Below, piece by piece: positions 34,491 through 47,000 of a stretch of 64,000 nt of DNA. The stretch covers positions 27,354,167-27,418,166 of the forward strand of contig OY282610.1 in assembly GCA_958298945.1 (NCBI GenBank), written 5' to 3'. The notes under the pieces were generated by a model that worked only from the letters and a program-made list of their open reading frames with translations, was not told the DNA's origin and searched no databases. The DNA is from Atherix ibis (taxonomy: Eukaryota > Arthropoda > Insecta > Diptera > Athericidae). Position 1 is the first letter of the stretch, and each line of letters starts with the position of its first letter. The translations under genes and the position numbers were made by a program.

Positions 34491-34740
34491 AATGAATCAG
34501 CAAAAAAATTACCCGAAAATAAGTTGTCAAGTTTCGAAACGGCCCGATCGCAAAATTTTGTTTAGTGATGATGGTAATTTTTGGCTTAATAATTTTGGTA
34601 ACTGCATAATTGTGCCTTGTGGAATGAGATGAATCCACAAAAGATATTGTAGACACCATTTTATACACAGAAAGTCACTGTTCGATGTGGTTTTTACGCC
34701 GTTGATGGCATTTTCTGGGTAAATTATCAAACCAATATTA

Positions 34741-35240
34741 CTACCAGAAGTGACCTCGGATTTTGGGAAGGACGCAGACCTGAGCTGGCTTAGGACTGCC
34801 TGAAATTAACAAGGTTCATTGGCATAACGCTTTGCGTGGGAAGTACTCTTGAAACAAAATTTGCAGCATCGGAGTCGGGTGGTTGATGTCTTGGCTAAAA
34901 AATGGTGATTGTGGTTGTGCCACAATCGCAGGTAAAGTCTTCGAAAAAGTAGTGGGTGATAACAGTTATCCCGCGTACTATAACTTGTAACTGGTTACTG
35001 ACTGTTAGCACAGAGTCTACTAGTGCTGGATGTATTTGGTTAACAGGATCAGGCCAGATAGAACAATAAAAGGTGTTGATGAGACCGTAAGGAAGGTGAC
35101 TGGTCTACTCTGATGAGAGCGCTCACTGTTGAGTTAGATCTAACGGATTGCTCCATTGCCCCATACATGGAACAGAAAGGCAGGAATTCATAGGATAATA
35201 AAGAAATATTGTAGTAGAATTGGCTGGCGGCATCTTTCTA
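34741..35240 (+). repeat. Dispersed retroelement 3' region, copy 2
   Basis: Shared with the other copies: AGAAGTGACCTCGG, CCTGAGCTGG, ACTTGTAACTGGTTACTGACTG, then GTAAGGAAGGTGACTGG and a distal block with CGCTCACTGTTGAGTTA and CCCCATACATGG. Orientation is plus, as in the other three. Confidence 0.6.
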
Positions 35241-35689
35241 TTAAGAAGGAGCTCACTTCAGGGGTGCTCACTTTAAGTCTCGAGAGCATTCCATACTGCC
35301 TTCTATGACGGTGTCTACGCAATCGCTAACCCGGCACTAATCCAGCTTTTAGGGGATGAGAGCACTACGATATATAATCAACGATGCATAATAAGCTTGA
35401 TGCCAGTCTACTACCCATAAAGTAATACCTGATCATGATTGTATTTCTAGAACAAGAATTTGAGCTTTAGTGGATAAAAATCGGTATCACTACAGCGTCT
35501 TTAGAAAATTTCTACCTGCCGGATTTAGTTAATAAAGTTGTTGCCAATAGCGTTGAAATAATTTGTCGCCATTGCAGTTTATCCAAAATTATGTTTAAAT
35601 GCTAATGCCAAGAAATTATCTTTTGAAAAAATAGAAGGTTTTTCTTTAAAAGTTGTTTTTTTTACCTGAAGGAATATATAAGAGGAAAG

Positions 35690-35815
35690 GTCTGTGCTTG
35701 GTTAACCCCCAAAGTTCTATTCCGTATGTCCAAATGGGTTTTATTACCATATTGTATAGAAATGTTTTTTTGTTGACTGTCAGTTTTGATTGTCTATACT
35801 GTCAGTTTTGATTGT
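35690..35815 (-). pseudogene. Short Jockey-like fragment
   Basis: About 110 bp aligns with 7553-7650 of the Jockey element in the same orientation: ACCCCCAAAGTTCTA, CCGTATGTCCA and TATTGTATAGAAAT, followed by a short duplication CTGTCAGTTTTGATTGT. It abuts the 3' end of the next mariner. Confidence 0.65.
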
Positions 35816-35849
35816 AGTTTTGTATAGCGTTAAACATTTATCCATGTTC

Positions 35850-36658
35850 AAAGTAATCACCACCAGATATTATGCCAACGTTTTTTCCAATCCTCGAAGC
35901 ACTTCAAAAAAATCATGTTTTGTTATCTTGTTCAGCTCCTTCTTCTATGCCGTCTTTATCTCCTCAATCGTAGGTTAGCGTCGTCCTTTTATGGGGCTCT
36001 TCAGTTTCGGGAACAAGAAAAAGTCACAGGGGGCCAGATCTGAGGAATACAGTGGTTTTTGGCCAAAAATTCGCGCACAAGCAACGATGCGTGAGCAGGG
36101 GCGTTATGATGATGCAAAAGCCAATTTTTGTCCTTCCACAAATCCGGGTGTTTCTGGCAGATTGCTTCCCGCAACTTGCATATAACTTGCAGATTATATT
36201 CCTTATTGACCGTTCTACCCTGTGGCAAGAACTCATGATGCACCACGGCCCTGTAATCGAAGAAAACTGTAAGCAAAACCTTTACAGTCGACCGAACTTG
36301 GCGCGCTTTTTTCGGTCTTTGCTCGTGTGGCAGCTTCCATTGGGATGACTGAGGTATGGTTTCCATGCCATAATCATAAACCCATAATTCGTCACCAGTT
36401 ATGACTCTCTGGAGCAAATGTGGGTCGTTGCGGACAGAGTCCAACAGCTCGTTAGCAATGTTAATGCGATGCTGTTTTTTGTCTAAAAAACGTGCAAGCA
36501 AAGCAGCTGTCAAAAATAAACTGAACATTCCAAATGGCCGAACTTGTCGGCATAAGTGGCAGACATGAGTACCAACATAACGCCACAAAAAAATCAAAAA
36601 TCTAATATAAGCAACCCGTGGAAATTAAAAATGTGCGATACTTTTTTAACAGACCTCG
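35850..36658 (-). mobile_element. Mariner element, internally deleted, 3' end truncated
   Basis: The 5' end (36,658) has the inverted repeat CGAGGTCTGTTAAAAAAGTA flanked by TA. The 3' end is missing: the sequence stops near 35,850 within the last codons. A related 5' end lies at 4120-4295. Length is below the mariner norm because of an N-terminal deletion. Confidence 0.78.
35880..36566 (-). pseudogene. Mariner transposase, N-terminal deletion plus frameshift
   Basis: The start ATG at 36,566 (MSATYADKFGHLECSVYF) ends in a stop after 18 codons. The body then resumes directly at FLDKKQHRINIANELLDSVR, so the whole HTH region (about 100 residues) is deleted. Next are LLQRVITGDELWVYDYG (first Asp), FLPQGRTVNKEYNLQVICKL, KNWLLHHHNAPAHASLL (second Asp changed to His) and VREFLAKN. 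A frameshift near 36,060 leads to YSSDLAPCDFFLFPKLKSPI (third Asp) and FLKCFEDWKKRWH. Inactive. Confidence 0.82.
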
Positions 36659-36904
36659 TATAGCCATTAATAAGTATGGAAAGAGATATTTCTTGGCAAA
36701 GAGTAAAAGTAACATGAACACTTTTTTGTACGTTTAATTTTACTCTCTACTTTGTGAACTAGTTTTGAACAGAATCTATATAGTTTTGTGAATGGTAGAA
36801 GATAGAATTTCGACTTAAAAGAATTTAAACTAATAATAAATTAAATTCTTTTAGAAAACCACTCGATTTTTTTTAGAGCGAAAATCAAAAAGTCTATTGA
36901 TAGA

Positions 36905-37990
36905 AAAATTTCCATCTCCATCATCATCATCTTTTAGTGCTACAGCCCAGGGTGGGCCTTGACCTCCTTTACAATCTGTCTCCAACGGTTCCTATCTTGT
37001 GCTGCTGATTTCCAATTGTGTCATCATTCAAATTTCCGATTTATATCAGCTTGTGTCATCGTTCAAACTTCCGATCTGTATGTTACCACTGGTCTTATTA
37101 GTGTCTTGTATATTTTCTTGTTAGCAGCTTCAATTTAAATAATTTTTTATAAGCATAAAAACATCTATTACCAGCTTGAATTCTGCTTTGTATACTGCTG
37201 TGCATGTCGTTTTGGTTGTACTCCTATATACCCAAATAGCTGAAACAGCTGACGCTTTCTATAATATATTCTCCGATTTTCACTGGTTGCAAGTTTCTTC
37301 TAGCATTTGATCTTGATAATTTTAAATATTTTGTCTTTGTTTCATTAATTTGTAGACCAATTCTGTCACACGATCTATTAATACATTCTTCTAAATCTCG
37401 GAAACTTCTAGCTCCTATTGCCACATCATCTGCGTATGCTCCTATTTGTGTCGCTCTGTTTAAAATATTACCGCCACTGTGTAGATGTTTGATGGGTAGT
37501 GCAAAAGTGGATTAAAAACTTTAGCTGATAGGACATCATCCTGTTTTACACCTGCCGTTATTTCGAAAGGAGTTGAAACTTTATCTTGTATAATAATTAT
37601 AGTTAGTGTTTTTTTCGCTTCTTTTTATGCTATCAAAAGCCTGTTTGAAATCTATAAAACACATGTGCAGATCCAGATTGAATTCATATGCTTTTTCCAT
37701 ACTTTGTTTTAACCAAAAAGCTTGATCAATAGTCGATCGTCCTGGTCTGAATCCACACTGATAATCTGATAATATATTTTCAGCATATATGAATCTAACC
37801 TTTCTGATATAATGCTTGCAAGTATTTTATATACCGTATTTAGCAACGTTATTCTCTGGTAGTTTTCACAATTTAGATTGTCATCTTTCTTATGTATGGA
37901 AATAATAAGTCCCAAATTCCAATTTTCAGGCATTTTTTCCTCCTCCCATATTTTACAAATAAGATTATGAAAAATAATTTCCATCTTACA
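36905..37990 (-). pseudogene. RTE-like non-LTR retrotransposon, degenerate, with (ATG)n-type 3' tail
   Basis: Minus-strand blocks in order: [52 protein letters not shown] (fingers/palm), [14 protein letters not shown] text, then VAIGARSFRDLEECINRSCD, RIGLQINETKTKYLKLSRS and VSCFSYLGI. The extreme C-terminus near 36,925-37,010 reads KSAAQDRNRWRQIVKEVKAH then PGL and a stop, followed by GATGATGATG. Short terminal repeats of this kind are typical of RTE-like elements. About 160 bp between 37,050 and 37,210 has lost recognisable coding. Confidence 0.75.
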
Positions 37991-40721
37991 ATATTAAAAA
38001 CAGTATAAATTTAATGTTATTTTTAATTATTTCAACTTTCAATTAATGGACATTAACAAATAGGCAATATTTTTCTTTAATAAATAAAAGTCCAGAAAAA
38101 CAAAACCCGAAATCCAACCAGAATAATTCTATAGTTTTTTTTGGCTCTATTTGATGTGCGCAACACCATCTAGTGACCAATAACTCAGCGTAGCAATTCC
38201 ACACGAGCGCATCTTTCGTGTTGTCCATTATGTTCGGGGAATCCCCAATTCACCAGTAGTTTTTCTCTTTAACTCAAATACCAACGTTACAGTAATGAAT
38301 ATCAATAGAATCATAATAATTAGAAATAATTTACATAAAAAAGAGTAGTTGAATTTATTTAAAAATAATAATAATAATAATAATAATCAATTTTATTTCA
38401 ATGTCATGCAAGACTATTTTACGGCCACATAAACTATTATTTTCTGTTCTGTTCTTATTATTGTTAATACTCGTACAAATTAACCAAATAACTATTAAAA
38501 ATTATTTTTTATTTTTCATTTGTATTAATATATAAAATTATGTTTATAAATTATTATATTTCATTTATATTAATATAGCCGTCATGCGTATTAATATTAT
38601 ACATATATTTTTCTTTATTATAATTACTACCATTTCTCATACACTATGCCATGTTAGCGCATATTAATTATCCTCTTTTTTTAGTACTAACTTTAAGATA
38701 TTGTAACAATATGTATACATATATATTTATTTATTTTTCCATTTGAAAGTTTATCAAATAAACTATAATTAATAATGTATAATCAAATTAAAAACAAAAA
38801 ATTTAATAAAAAAAAAGTGGATATGGAAATAGAAGATTTGGCAATATTTTTATTGGAAGCCTCTGGAAATTTTCTACTCTCTCAAAAATATCCTAACAAA
38901 TTGTTTAGATTTCTTTGATCTGTCGTCTATAATTACTGATTGTTTTATATTGTTTTTTTTTTGGTTATACTTTTTACTTTACAACAATTTCTCTTTCTTA
39001 GAATGTCAACAGATCTTTTTCAATAATAATTATTTTTATTTTTTGTTTCGTTGCAATTCTGCACTTTTTTAATATTTTATAAAGAAAAAGTATTATAGTA
39101 TTTGTCTTTTTTTTTTAAAAAAAATATTTCTAAATTAGCTGAGCTTTTCGTTAAAATTAAGCTTTAAGAATATCCAAAATAAAGAAAAATAACCTTTTTT
39201 TTATAAAAGTATTTTAGCTATAATATATGTTACTATAAATTAGTATGCGTATTTTTAATGTGTTTATGTAATATGTTATATCTTATTAACTAATCACGGT
39301 TCTTTATTTCTTATTATTACTACTTTTCCTTATTTTTCTTTCCATTTTAATTCAATTTTTTGTAATTTTTCTTTTAATTAAAACTTTATTTTGCTTGCCT
39401 CCAATTTGTTTGGAATTTTTTGTTTGCTTGTTTTTTTTTTGTACCAATTTTTTTTACACCTAATTCTGATTTGATGTAAATTTAGGCTATTAATTTTTTT
39501 AAAAATATTTTTAAATTTTTATTTAAAAAGCATTTTCAAACAAATCTAATCTTAGTCATCTTTTTTTTTGTCCGAATTTTGTTTTTTTTTTAATTATATT
39601 CTTGTACAATTCTAATTAATATTCTTATTATTTTATTATCTAAAAGCGTCATTTTTATATAACTTTTACCTTCTCCTAATATGAGATTATTTGTTTTTTT
39701 TTCTTCAACTTATACATTTTATTGATCAATTGAATATTTAAGGGAAAAGAAATTTTTCGTTAAAACTATTTACTTTTATAGATTATTTTTCGTCCATCTA
39801 TCTATATTTTTAGCATAAAAAAATTTGTTTTAGAATTTTGTCATCTTTAATTTTTATTATGGAAAGTGTGAGTTATTTCAAAACGTAAGTGAATTTATAT
39901 AATCCAAGTTATTGCCAAATGAAGAAAAACGTTTTTGTTTGTTATTGTTGAAATTTGTATAAATATTTTGCTTGTGAATTCTTCAAATTATTAACAGTTT
40001 TTATTTTTAGTAGAAGTTGTTCAATAAAAAAGAGAATTTAAATTTTTTTGACTATTTCAATTCTTAGTAACAGGCATAATAGTTAAAGGTCATCTACCAA
40101 TATCTATTTGCTATAGTTGGCATCGAACCGTATACATTTTCGTATTGGGTACAAACCCATTCGATATTACTCGAAATTTACAAGATTTTACTTTGTTCAA
40201 GAATGTCTTTCTTGATAGTAAGAAGAAGAAGACTTTTTTTTGTAAATTTTGAGAAAAAAAATTATTTTAATAAAAATATTCATTATAAAATATTTTGTTT
40301 TTTGTGTAATTATAAAAATTCTAAAGTTATAGTTCAAAAAAAACAAAAATAATAATAATAATATTGTTTTATAAAAAGAATAATAATTATAACAAAAAAA
40401 AGGTGCATAAATGAAATTGGATATTCTCGTAATATGTTCGCTTTGTAGTTTTCGTTGTAGTTTTTTATCTTCTTCAAATTTTCTTCGATTATCTCAGCTT
40501 TTAATTATCTGTTATTTACCTATTATTATTTCTATTATAATTATAAATATTATTCCATTTTTTTTCTTGTATTTTAATTATTAATTATTATTATTATTAT
40601 TTATATTCAGTCATATAATATTCGAGCCAATGATGCAATATATCTTTTCAGTTTTTCTCTCTTTTTTTTTTCGTATAATTTACTTTTTCTTTTTTAACAT
40701 AAAACAAAAATTATATTTATC

Positions 40722-40781
<60 letters not shown>

Positions 40782-40821
40782 GTTATAGCGAATTATTCAT
40801 TTTTTTTCTTTTTGTTTGTTA
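37991..40821. other. Very AT-rich flank of inx3; AAT microsatellites
   Basis: No transposon or coding motif was recognised from about 38,240 onward. Homopolymer T and A runs dominate. Two (AAT)n/(ATA)n tracts occur, at about 38,365-38,388 and 40,722-40,780. Sequence immediately below 40,822 must include the inx3 3' untranslated region, but its end cannot be fixed by eye. The minus-strand frame at 38,043-38,228 has mixed composition but no known domain. Confidence 0.5.
40722..40780. repeat. (AAT)n microsatellite in or near the inx3 3' UTR
   Basis: An uninterrupted run of about 19 AAT units, starting about 40 bp beyond the inx3 stop codon (40,822-40,824). Confidence 0.92.
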
Positions 40822-41035
40822 TCATTTTAGTCGTCTTGAATTGACTTGTTTGGCTAATTCACCCATAACATCCTTATAGATGATAGGATCCAAATTTCCA
40901 CCTAACATATAGATGACCCACCAATCTCCAACATCTAATTTTCTCGAAAGCAATGCGCAAATTTCTCTCGATAAAATTCGATTTCGTGCATTTAATATGC
41001 GTGCTCGAATTTTCGGTACAAATATGATCAGAGCG
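40822..41035 (-). CDS. inx3: inx3 coding exon 5 and stop
   Basis: Completes the split Arg codon and encodes ALIIFVPKIRARILNARNR through LAKQVNSRRLK, then TGA... the stop at 40,822-40,824 reads TAA/TGA in frame. Acceptor TATTTAATAG after a 71-bp intron. Confidence 0.93.
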
Positions 41036-44000
41036 CTATTAAATAGAAAAATAATAAAATCAAATAAAATCAAATATAATATATTTTAAAAAATAGTTAA
41101 TATCACCGAAAAAGTAATAATCCAATAAGAAGGATAGCCATAATAATGAACCAAAACCAAATGAAAATGTACGTCTTCTCATTGACTATATTTAATGGCA
41201 GAATACATAGTGCGTCATGCTTTTGTAGCGATCCAGACGGACCATATTTACGGAAAATACATTTGGTGACGCGAGGAAACACGTAAACCATAGCATCGAT
41301 CCTTCTATCCTGCGGTTCCTGTGATAATTCCATGACGCGCAGACCATACGATAAGAAGTCGCCATCGAAAAATTTGTTCATCACCCACATTTGACCGAGT
41401 ATATTTACTAGGCAAAGGCATTCACACACCCAATATCGTATTGCGTATAATTTATGGTGCTAAATTAATAAAAAAAAATTTATTTAATTTCGTTATTTCT
41501 TAAAAAGTTTTTTTTTTCAAATAAATCCTAAAAGTTTGATCTAAAATTTAAAAAAAAAAACGGTTACAAATTTGAATTATAGAAAAAATTAGTTGTTAAA
41601 TATCAGTTTTTTTTTTAATTTTCTTTTTTATTTTAATTTTAACATTTTTATAAACCCAAAATTTATAAATTTATATTTAATATTAAACTCAAATAATAAA
41701 AATAAATATTCTTTTATTTATTTTCCAGAATATTTATAGCTCTAGAAGGCTCTGAATATTCCGGTATTTTGCCTATAACTGCTAGAGTTCCTCAAGTAAA
41801 TCTCTTTGGTCCTGTTCTTTACAATACATACGCAAATAATATTCATATTTTGTCAAATATTTTCATTGCTAACCAGTACTAAATTAACCCTTACGCAAAC
41901 TAAGCTCGTGCTTAGGGCATCAAAGGACGGAGGGTACCAGAAAAATGAAAAACCGGATAAAGAATGGTAAATTAGTGGTTTTAGTACTTGCATAAAATTT
42001 GCTAAACTTTTCCAACTGTTATAAAAAGTTAATCCTTAATGAGCGTAAAAATTTGTCGGGGGCATAAAGGATTTTTGGTGGGTCGAGAAACAGTACAAGA
42101 CGGATCTTGCTCAGGAAGACCTTAAATATCGAAAACTAATGAAAAAATGGAACAAGTGAGAGCTCTTATTAGGTCAGATCCTTGGAAGGCTGAGAAAATC
42201 GTTATAGTCCTGTTTTGTTCTTGAATACAATTTTTTTTATTTACTCTTTATTTTGCTTTCCATTGACCACAAAAGTGCTAAAGGAACACTTTTCGCCCAG
42301 TACTTTTGTGTTTTTTTTTCGTCCTAGAGGATTTTTTTTAATTTTATGACAACTAATGTCATCTGAAGTTTATGTAAGGTGGGAAAAATGCGAGTAGTCT
42401 ACATCGATGGAACGGTGAAATATCACCAATTTATCGGAGAAGAAGCAGCTACCGTACAGCAGGCTTCGTTTTTGGCAAAAGATTATTATTATATGGTACG
42501 TTAGGAGCCAGCAAAATCGTTGTACTCATCGACAATTATCAGATGTGGTTCAAGAGTGCAATAACCTAAAGGGTATAGATCTGTACCATAGGATGGATAC
42601 TAGAAGTGGCCTACGGGTCTTGGTGAATCCGTGGCCCTGAGCTTGTAAAATTATAAGTTTCCTTACTATAGCTCTCTGAGTGAAGAGTACTCGAACTGGT
42701 ACCACGAAAGTCAGAAGCCGCATGATGCTTCGTCCAAGATCAGGAGCCTTTAACTGAAACGTGGATGGCTGTGGGTAAAACCTACATCGCAGGTACAGTC
42801 TGAAGACTAGAGCTGAGGGATTTCGGAGTCCCGGGTACTATCACTGCAGTGATAGTAAAGGCTTAGGTAGGCTTTGTTACCAACAGTTGGGGTAACCAGC
42901 TTGTAACTGGTTATTGACTGTTAGTAAATGGACCTGCCTGTTAGAGGCGGGACCAAGTAGTTGCACAAATGTGTAAGGGGTAATGAGGGAGCTGTCTGCT
43001 GGCTGAGAACGCTTACAGCAGGAGTTAACGGAAGATTGAACGTTTGCCTTATTCATGCATGGGGCACAAATGATGGTTAATGGCGGTTAAAGGCAGAGAC
43101 GGTATTAACATTTTCAAGTGGTCCAGAAAAGAAGTTTGAAAAGGAGGGAACCTGAGTGAATTTTCCATGCATAAAGTGGCCCAAGCAGGTAATCAAAGAA
43201 GAATGCGTTCGAATGAAGTGAGCTGGGATGCTGTTGAGTATTTGAAACTACCTGGATCTAGTTAAATAACATTACACTAATTGCCTGAAGTCTTTGTTTG
43301 TGTGTTTATATGTAAGGTCCCTTCGACATGTCCCTGTGGCCGCTTCATAGGGGCACGATCGTGAGGACATTTCGCGACTTCATATTACGTGTGGGATGCT
43401 ATCTGAATAAGACTGGTCTGTTGTTACGAGTAATATGATAGAATAGTGTGCATTTTAAAAATAGAGGATTAAGGAATGGAGTTGTTCGATCAACAATGGG
43501 AGGAATCCTACTCTCGAAGTAAATCTTAGTTATGTGGCATTCATATAGAACGTGCATGATAGTGAAATGAATGTCATAGGATTGGCATAAGGGACGATTG
43601 GTATTACCAAAAAGAAAGTTATGAGCGAGAGCAGTAAGTCCAATCCGGATTCTGAGGAGTTTGCGCGCCCAAAATTTCGGAATGGTTGTTGATTAGACTG
43701 GTTTATTGGTGGATTTCCAACGAGTCGTAGTGTCTGCGAACAGCTAATACTGCTAGTAACTATTATGTTAGTAGACAGGCGAGGCATATTGGGAATGATA
43801 GTAATCACTAGTCGACGGAAAATTTCCCCAGCTAAACTGTCAGCACTTTAATTACCCAAAATTCCCACATGCCGCGGCAACCAACGCAACTCAACACTCC
43901 TGTTGTTTAGTCGGCTATGGCGAATTTTGTCGATAGTATTTAAAGGAGGCAATGCTGTCGCTAAAAATAATAATGCTCTGTTGGCTGGGAATATTGGTCG

Positions 44001-47000
44001 CAATTTCAATTACCGTTTTGATAGTCCACAGCTGCCAGTAATGTGGATCTGCCTTATAAGGGAAGATTCCACAATATAGCGCGCGGGTGTTGCAGCCAAA
44101 AGGTTCGATGACCGAAAAAGACGTAGCATCGGTGTTAGCGGCAGCATCCGCGAAGAAGTAGATGATCTTTTAATCCGTGCAACTGTTCAAGAAAAAATAC
44201 CCTTTATCGGGGCGGATTAGTACTAGACTTCTTAAACCTGTGTTAAGAAGCAGAAAGATTCAGCTCTGCTCCCTGTCACGGTTTTTAGTATAGAAAGTTT
44301 GGTAATCCAGGGGGAGGATGAAGAAGTTAATTTCCAATTAAGCTATTAAATATGAATAGAGATGATACGAGGGTCGTTCAATAAATCCTTAGAAAAAGAT
44401 GGAAAAAAACCGTTTTTTAAAAAAACTTTTATACACTTTTCCAACCGTTTTTCCAAAATTTTTATCCCGTCCAAAAAATAGGATTTCGGAAGTTCTGCAA
44501 AATACTCATCCGTTTGAGCAATGACGTCCTCGTTGGAAGTGAACCGTCGTCCGCCAAGCCATTTCTTCAGATTGGGGAAAAGAAAATAGTCACTCGGGGC
44601 CAAATCTGGTGAATAAGCGGGATGCTGCAACAATTCCATTCTCAATTCCACAATTTTGGCCATGGAAACAGCGCAGGTGTGCACACGCACATTGTCCTGA
44701 TGCAAGAGGATTTTTTTCTTCTTCAGATGGGGGCGTTTCTCTTTGATTTCCTCGCTCAACCGTTGCAATAACGACGCGTAATACGCTCCTGTTATTGTTT
44801 TTCCTTTTTCCAAGTAGTCGATAAAAATGATGCCCTGCGAATCCCAAAAGACCGTGGCCATCACCTTGCCAGCCGATGGCACAGTTTTTGTCTTCTTCGG
44901 AGCCCGTTCACCCTTGAAAATCCACTGTGATGACTGTCTCTTCGTTTCTGGAGTGTAGTAGTGTATGCAGGTTTCGTCCACAGTGGCATATCGACGAAGG
45001 AATTCGGCAGGATTACGATGAAAGAGTGCCAACATAGCCTCAGAGTCCACTGCACGATTGCGCTTATTCTCCTCTGAGAGCAAACGCGGCACCCATGTTG
45101 CCGAAATTTTTTTCACAGACAATTTTTCATGCAAAATTGAAGCGACTGCACCTTGTGATATACCCGTGGCCTCAACTAATTCGCGCACTTTAATTCGCCG
45201 ATCGTTCAAAATCAGATCGTGGATTTTGTCAATGATTTCAGGAGTAGACACCTCAACTGGGCGTCCTGAACGATGTTCATCTTTTGTAGATGAACGGCCA
45301 CGTTTAAATTCATTCACCCAATTGTAAACCGTCGCAAACACAGGTGCAGATGTGCCATGAACTGCATCCGACTCGGCTTTGATTACTTTCAGGCTTAAGC
45401 CTTTGACATGGAGATGTTTTATGACAGCCCTAAACTCGCTTTTTTCCATTGTTATGCACAAATAAATGTCGTTAACTTTAATCGACGATAGAAATTGACC
45501 TAAGCTATGGATCGAGCTGAAATTTTGACAGCTTTCCTGTCGATAATGCTACTTACCGATACTACGAGCGCAATTTCTCGGATTTTCTAAGGACTAATTG
45601 AACGACCCTTCCGTAAGTCCCTTTTTTTTAAGCTGGGGAAGATGATAATATTTTTGATTAAAGTGTGGACGAGGTCCGCCTTGAAATAGTTTTATGATCA
45701 GTTGAAAATGCACTGCTAAGGTCGGTATCCCTCTTATGAACTTATCAGCTGTGCTTGAAGGGTTCAATGGGAGTTAGTTGACCTAAAACCATCATCCACG
45801 ATCGATAATTAGTAGCGAAGAAAACATGATTGGTATACCAGTTATATAAGCTTAAATCCGCTGTTTTTTAATCAAAAAAACACATGTTTTTTCATAGAAA
45901 GCAAAAACAAATTTATTCAAAGTACTTGCCCTCGCTAGCTATACATTTTTTCCATCTCTCGGACAATTTGTGGATACCACGCCAAAAAAATTTCGAGGCA
46001 AACCACTCATCAAGCCATTTTCAGACGTCTTCGTAAGAATAGATGTGCTGCTCAGCGAGCGCGTGGCCCTTCGACGAAAACAGGTAGTAGTCGGAAGGAG
46101 ATAGGTCTAGTGAATAAGCGGGGTGGGGTAGCACCTCCCAGTTGAGTGTATCCAAGTAGTTTCGGACCATTTTTGACGTGTGCGATGGTGCGTTGTCCTG
46201 GAGGAAAATCAACTTGTCATGTGTTTGTTGATAATCCGTCCTTTTTTCACGCAGAGCACGGTACAATTTGATCAGTTGTTGGTGGTAGCGGTAGGCATTG
46301 ACAGTTTCACCAGTTTTCAACATCTCATAGTAGACGATATCCTGCTGTTGCCACAAAACGCACAGCATCGTCTTCCGTCCGAAGTGATTAGGTCTTAGGG
46401 AAGATATTGATAGTTGGCCGGGATCAACACACGATTTCTAGCGTTTAGGATTCTCGAAATATATCCACTTTTCAACACCTGTCACAATCTAATGCAGGAG
46501 CGACTTTCTTTTTTGTCTGCCGAGCAAGATTTCGCATGTGTTTTGGCGTCGCTCCATTTGCCTATCGTTCAATTCATGCGGCACCCATTTTCCGATCTTT
46601 TCAATCTTCCTCATGGCACGCAGACGCATAGAAATGACTGATTGAGTAACATCCAATTGCTCCACGAGCATTTTTTGCAATTGGGTATCGTCTTCGTCCA
46701 AAAGAGCCTGCAATTGATGGTCCTCAACCTTCCGAGACCGATTTTTACGCTTCTTGTCCCACAAGTCAAAATTGCCGTCTTTGAACCGATAAAGCACTGT
46801 CACCATAACCCTCCATAAGCATTCAAAATGATTCGGCAGCCGATTTCTTCAAATTGAAGCAGAAAAGCAACGCTTCCCGCATATGCTTTTTTTCTGGCAC
46901 AAAACTAGACATGAATACTAGAGGAAAAATTTATGGCGTTGTACGAAATTGCTGACAATGTGCACTGATTAATGTTGACAGATGTCAAACTCATAAAAAA

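Noticed and set aside
36052..36348. 98-codon plus-strand frame
   Set aside because: Antisense to the mariner transposase at 35,880-36,566.
40110..40165. Possible tRNA-like segment around GGCATCGAACCGTATACA
   Set aside because: No matching A box or cloverleaf stems could be drawn.
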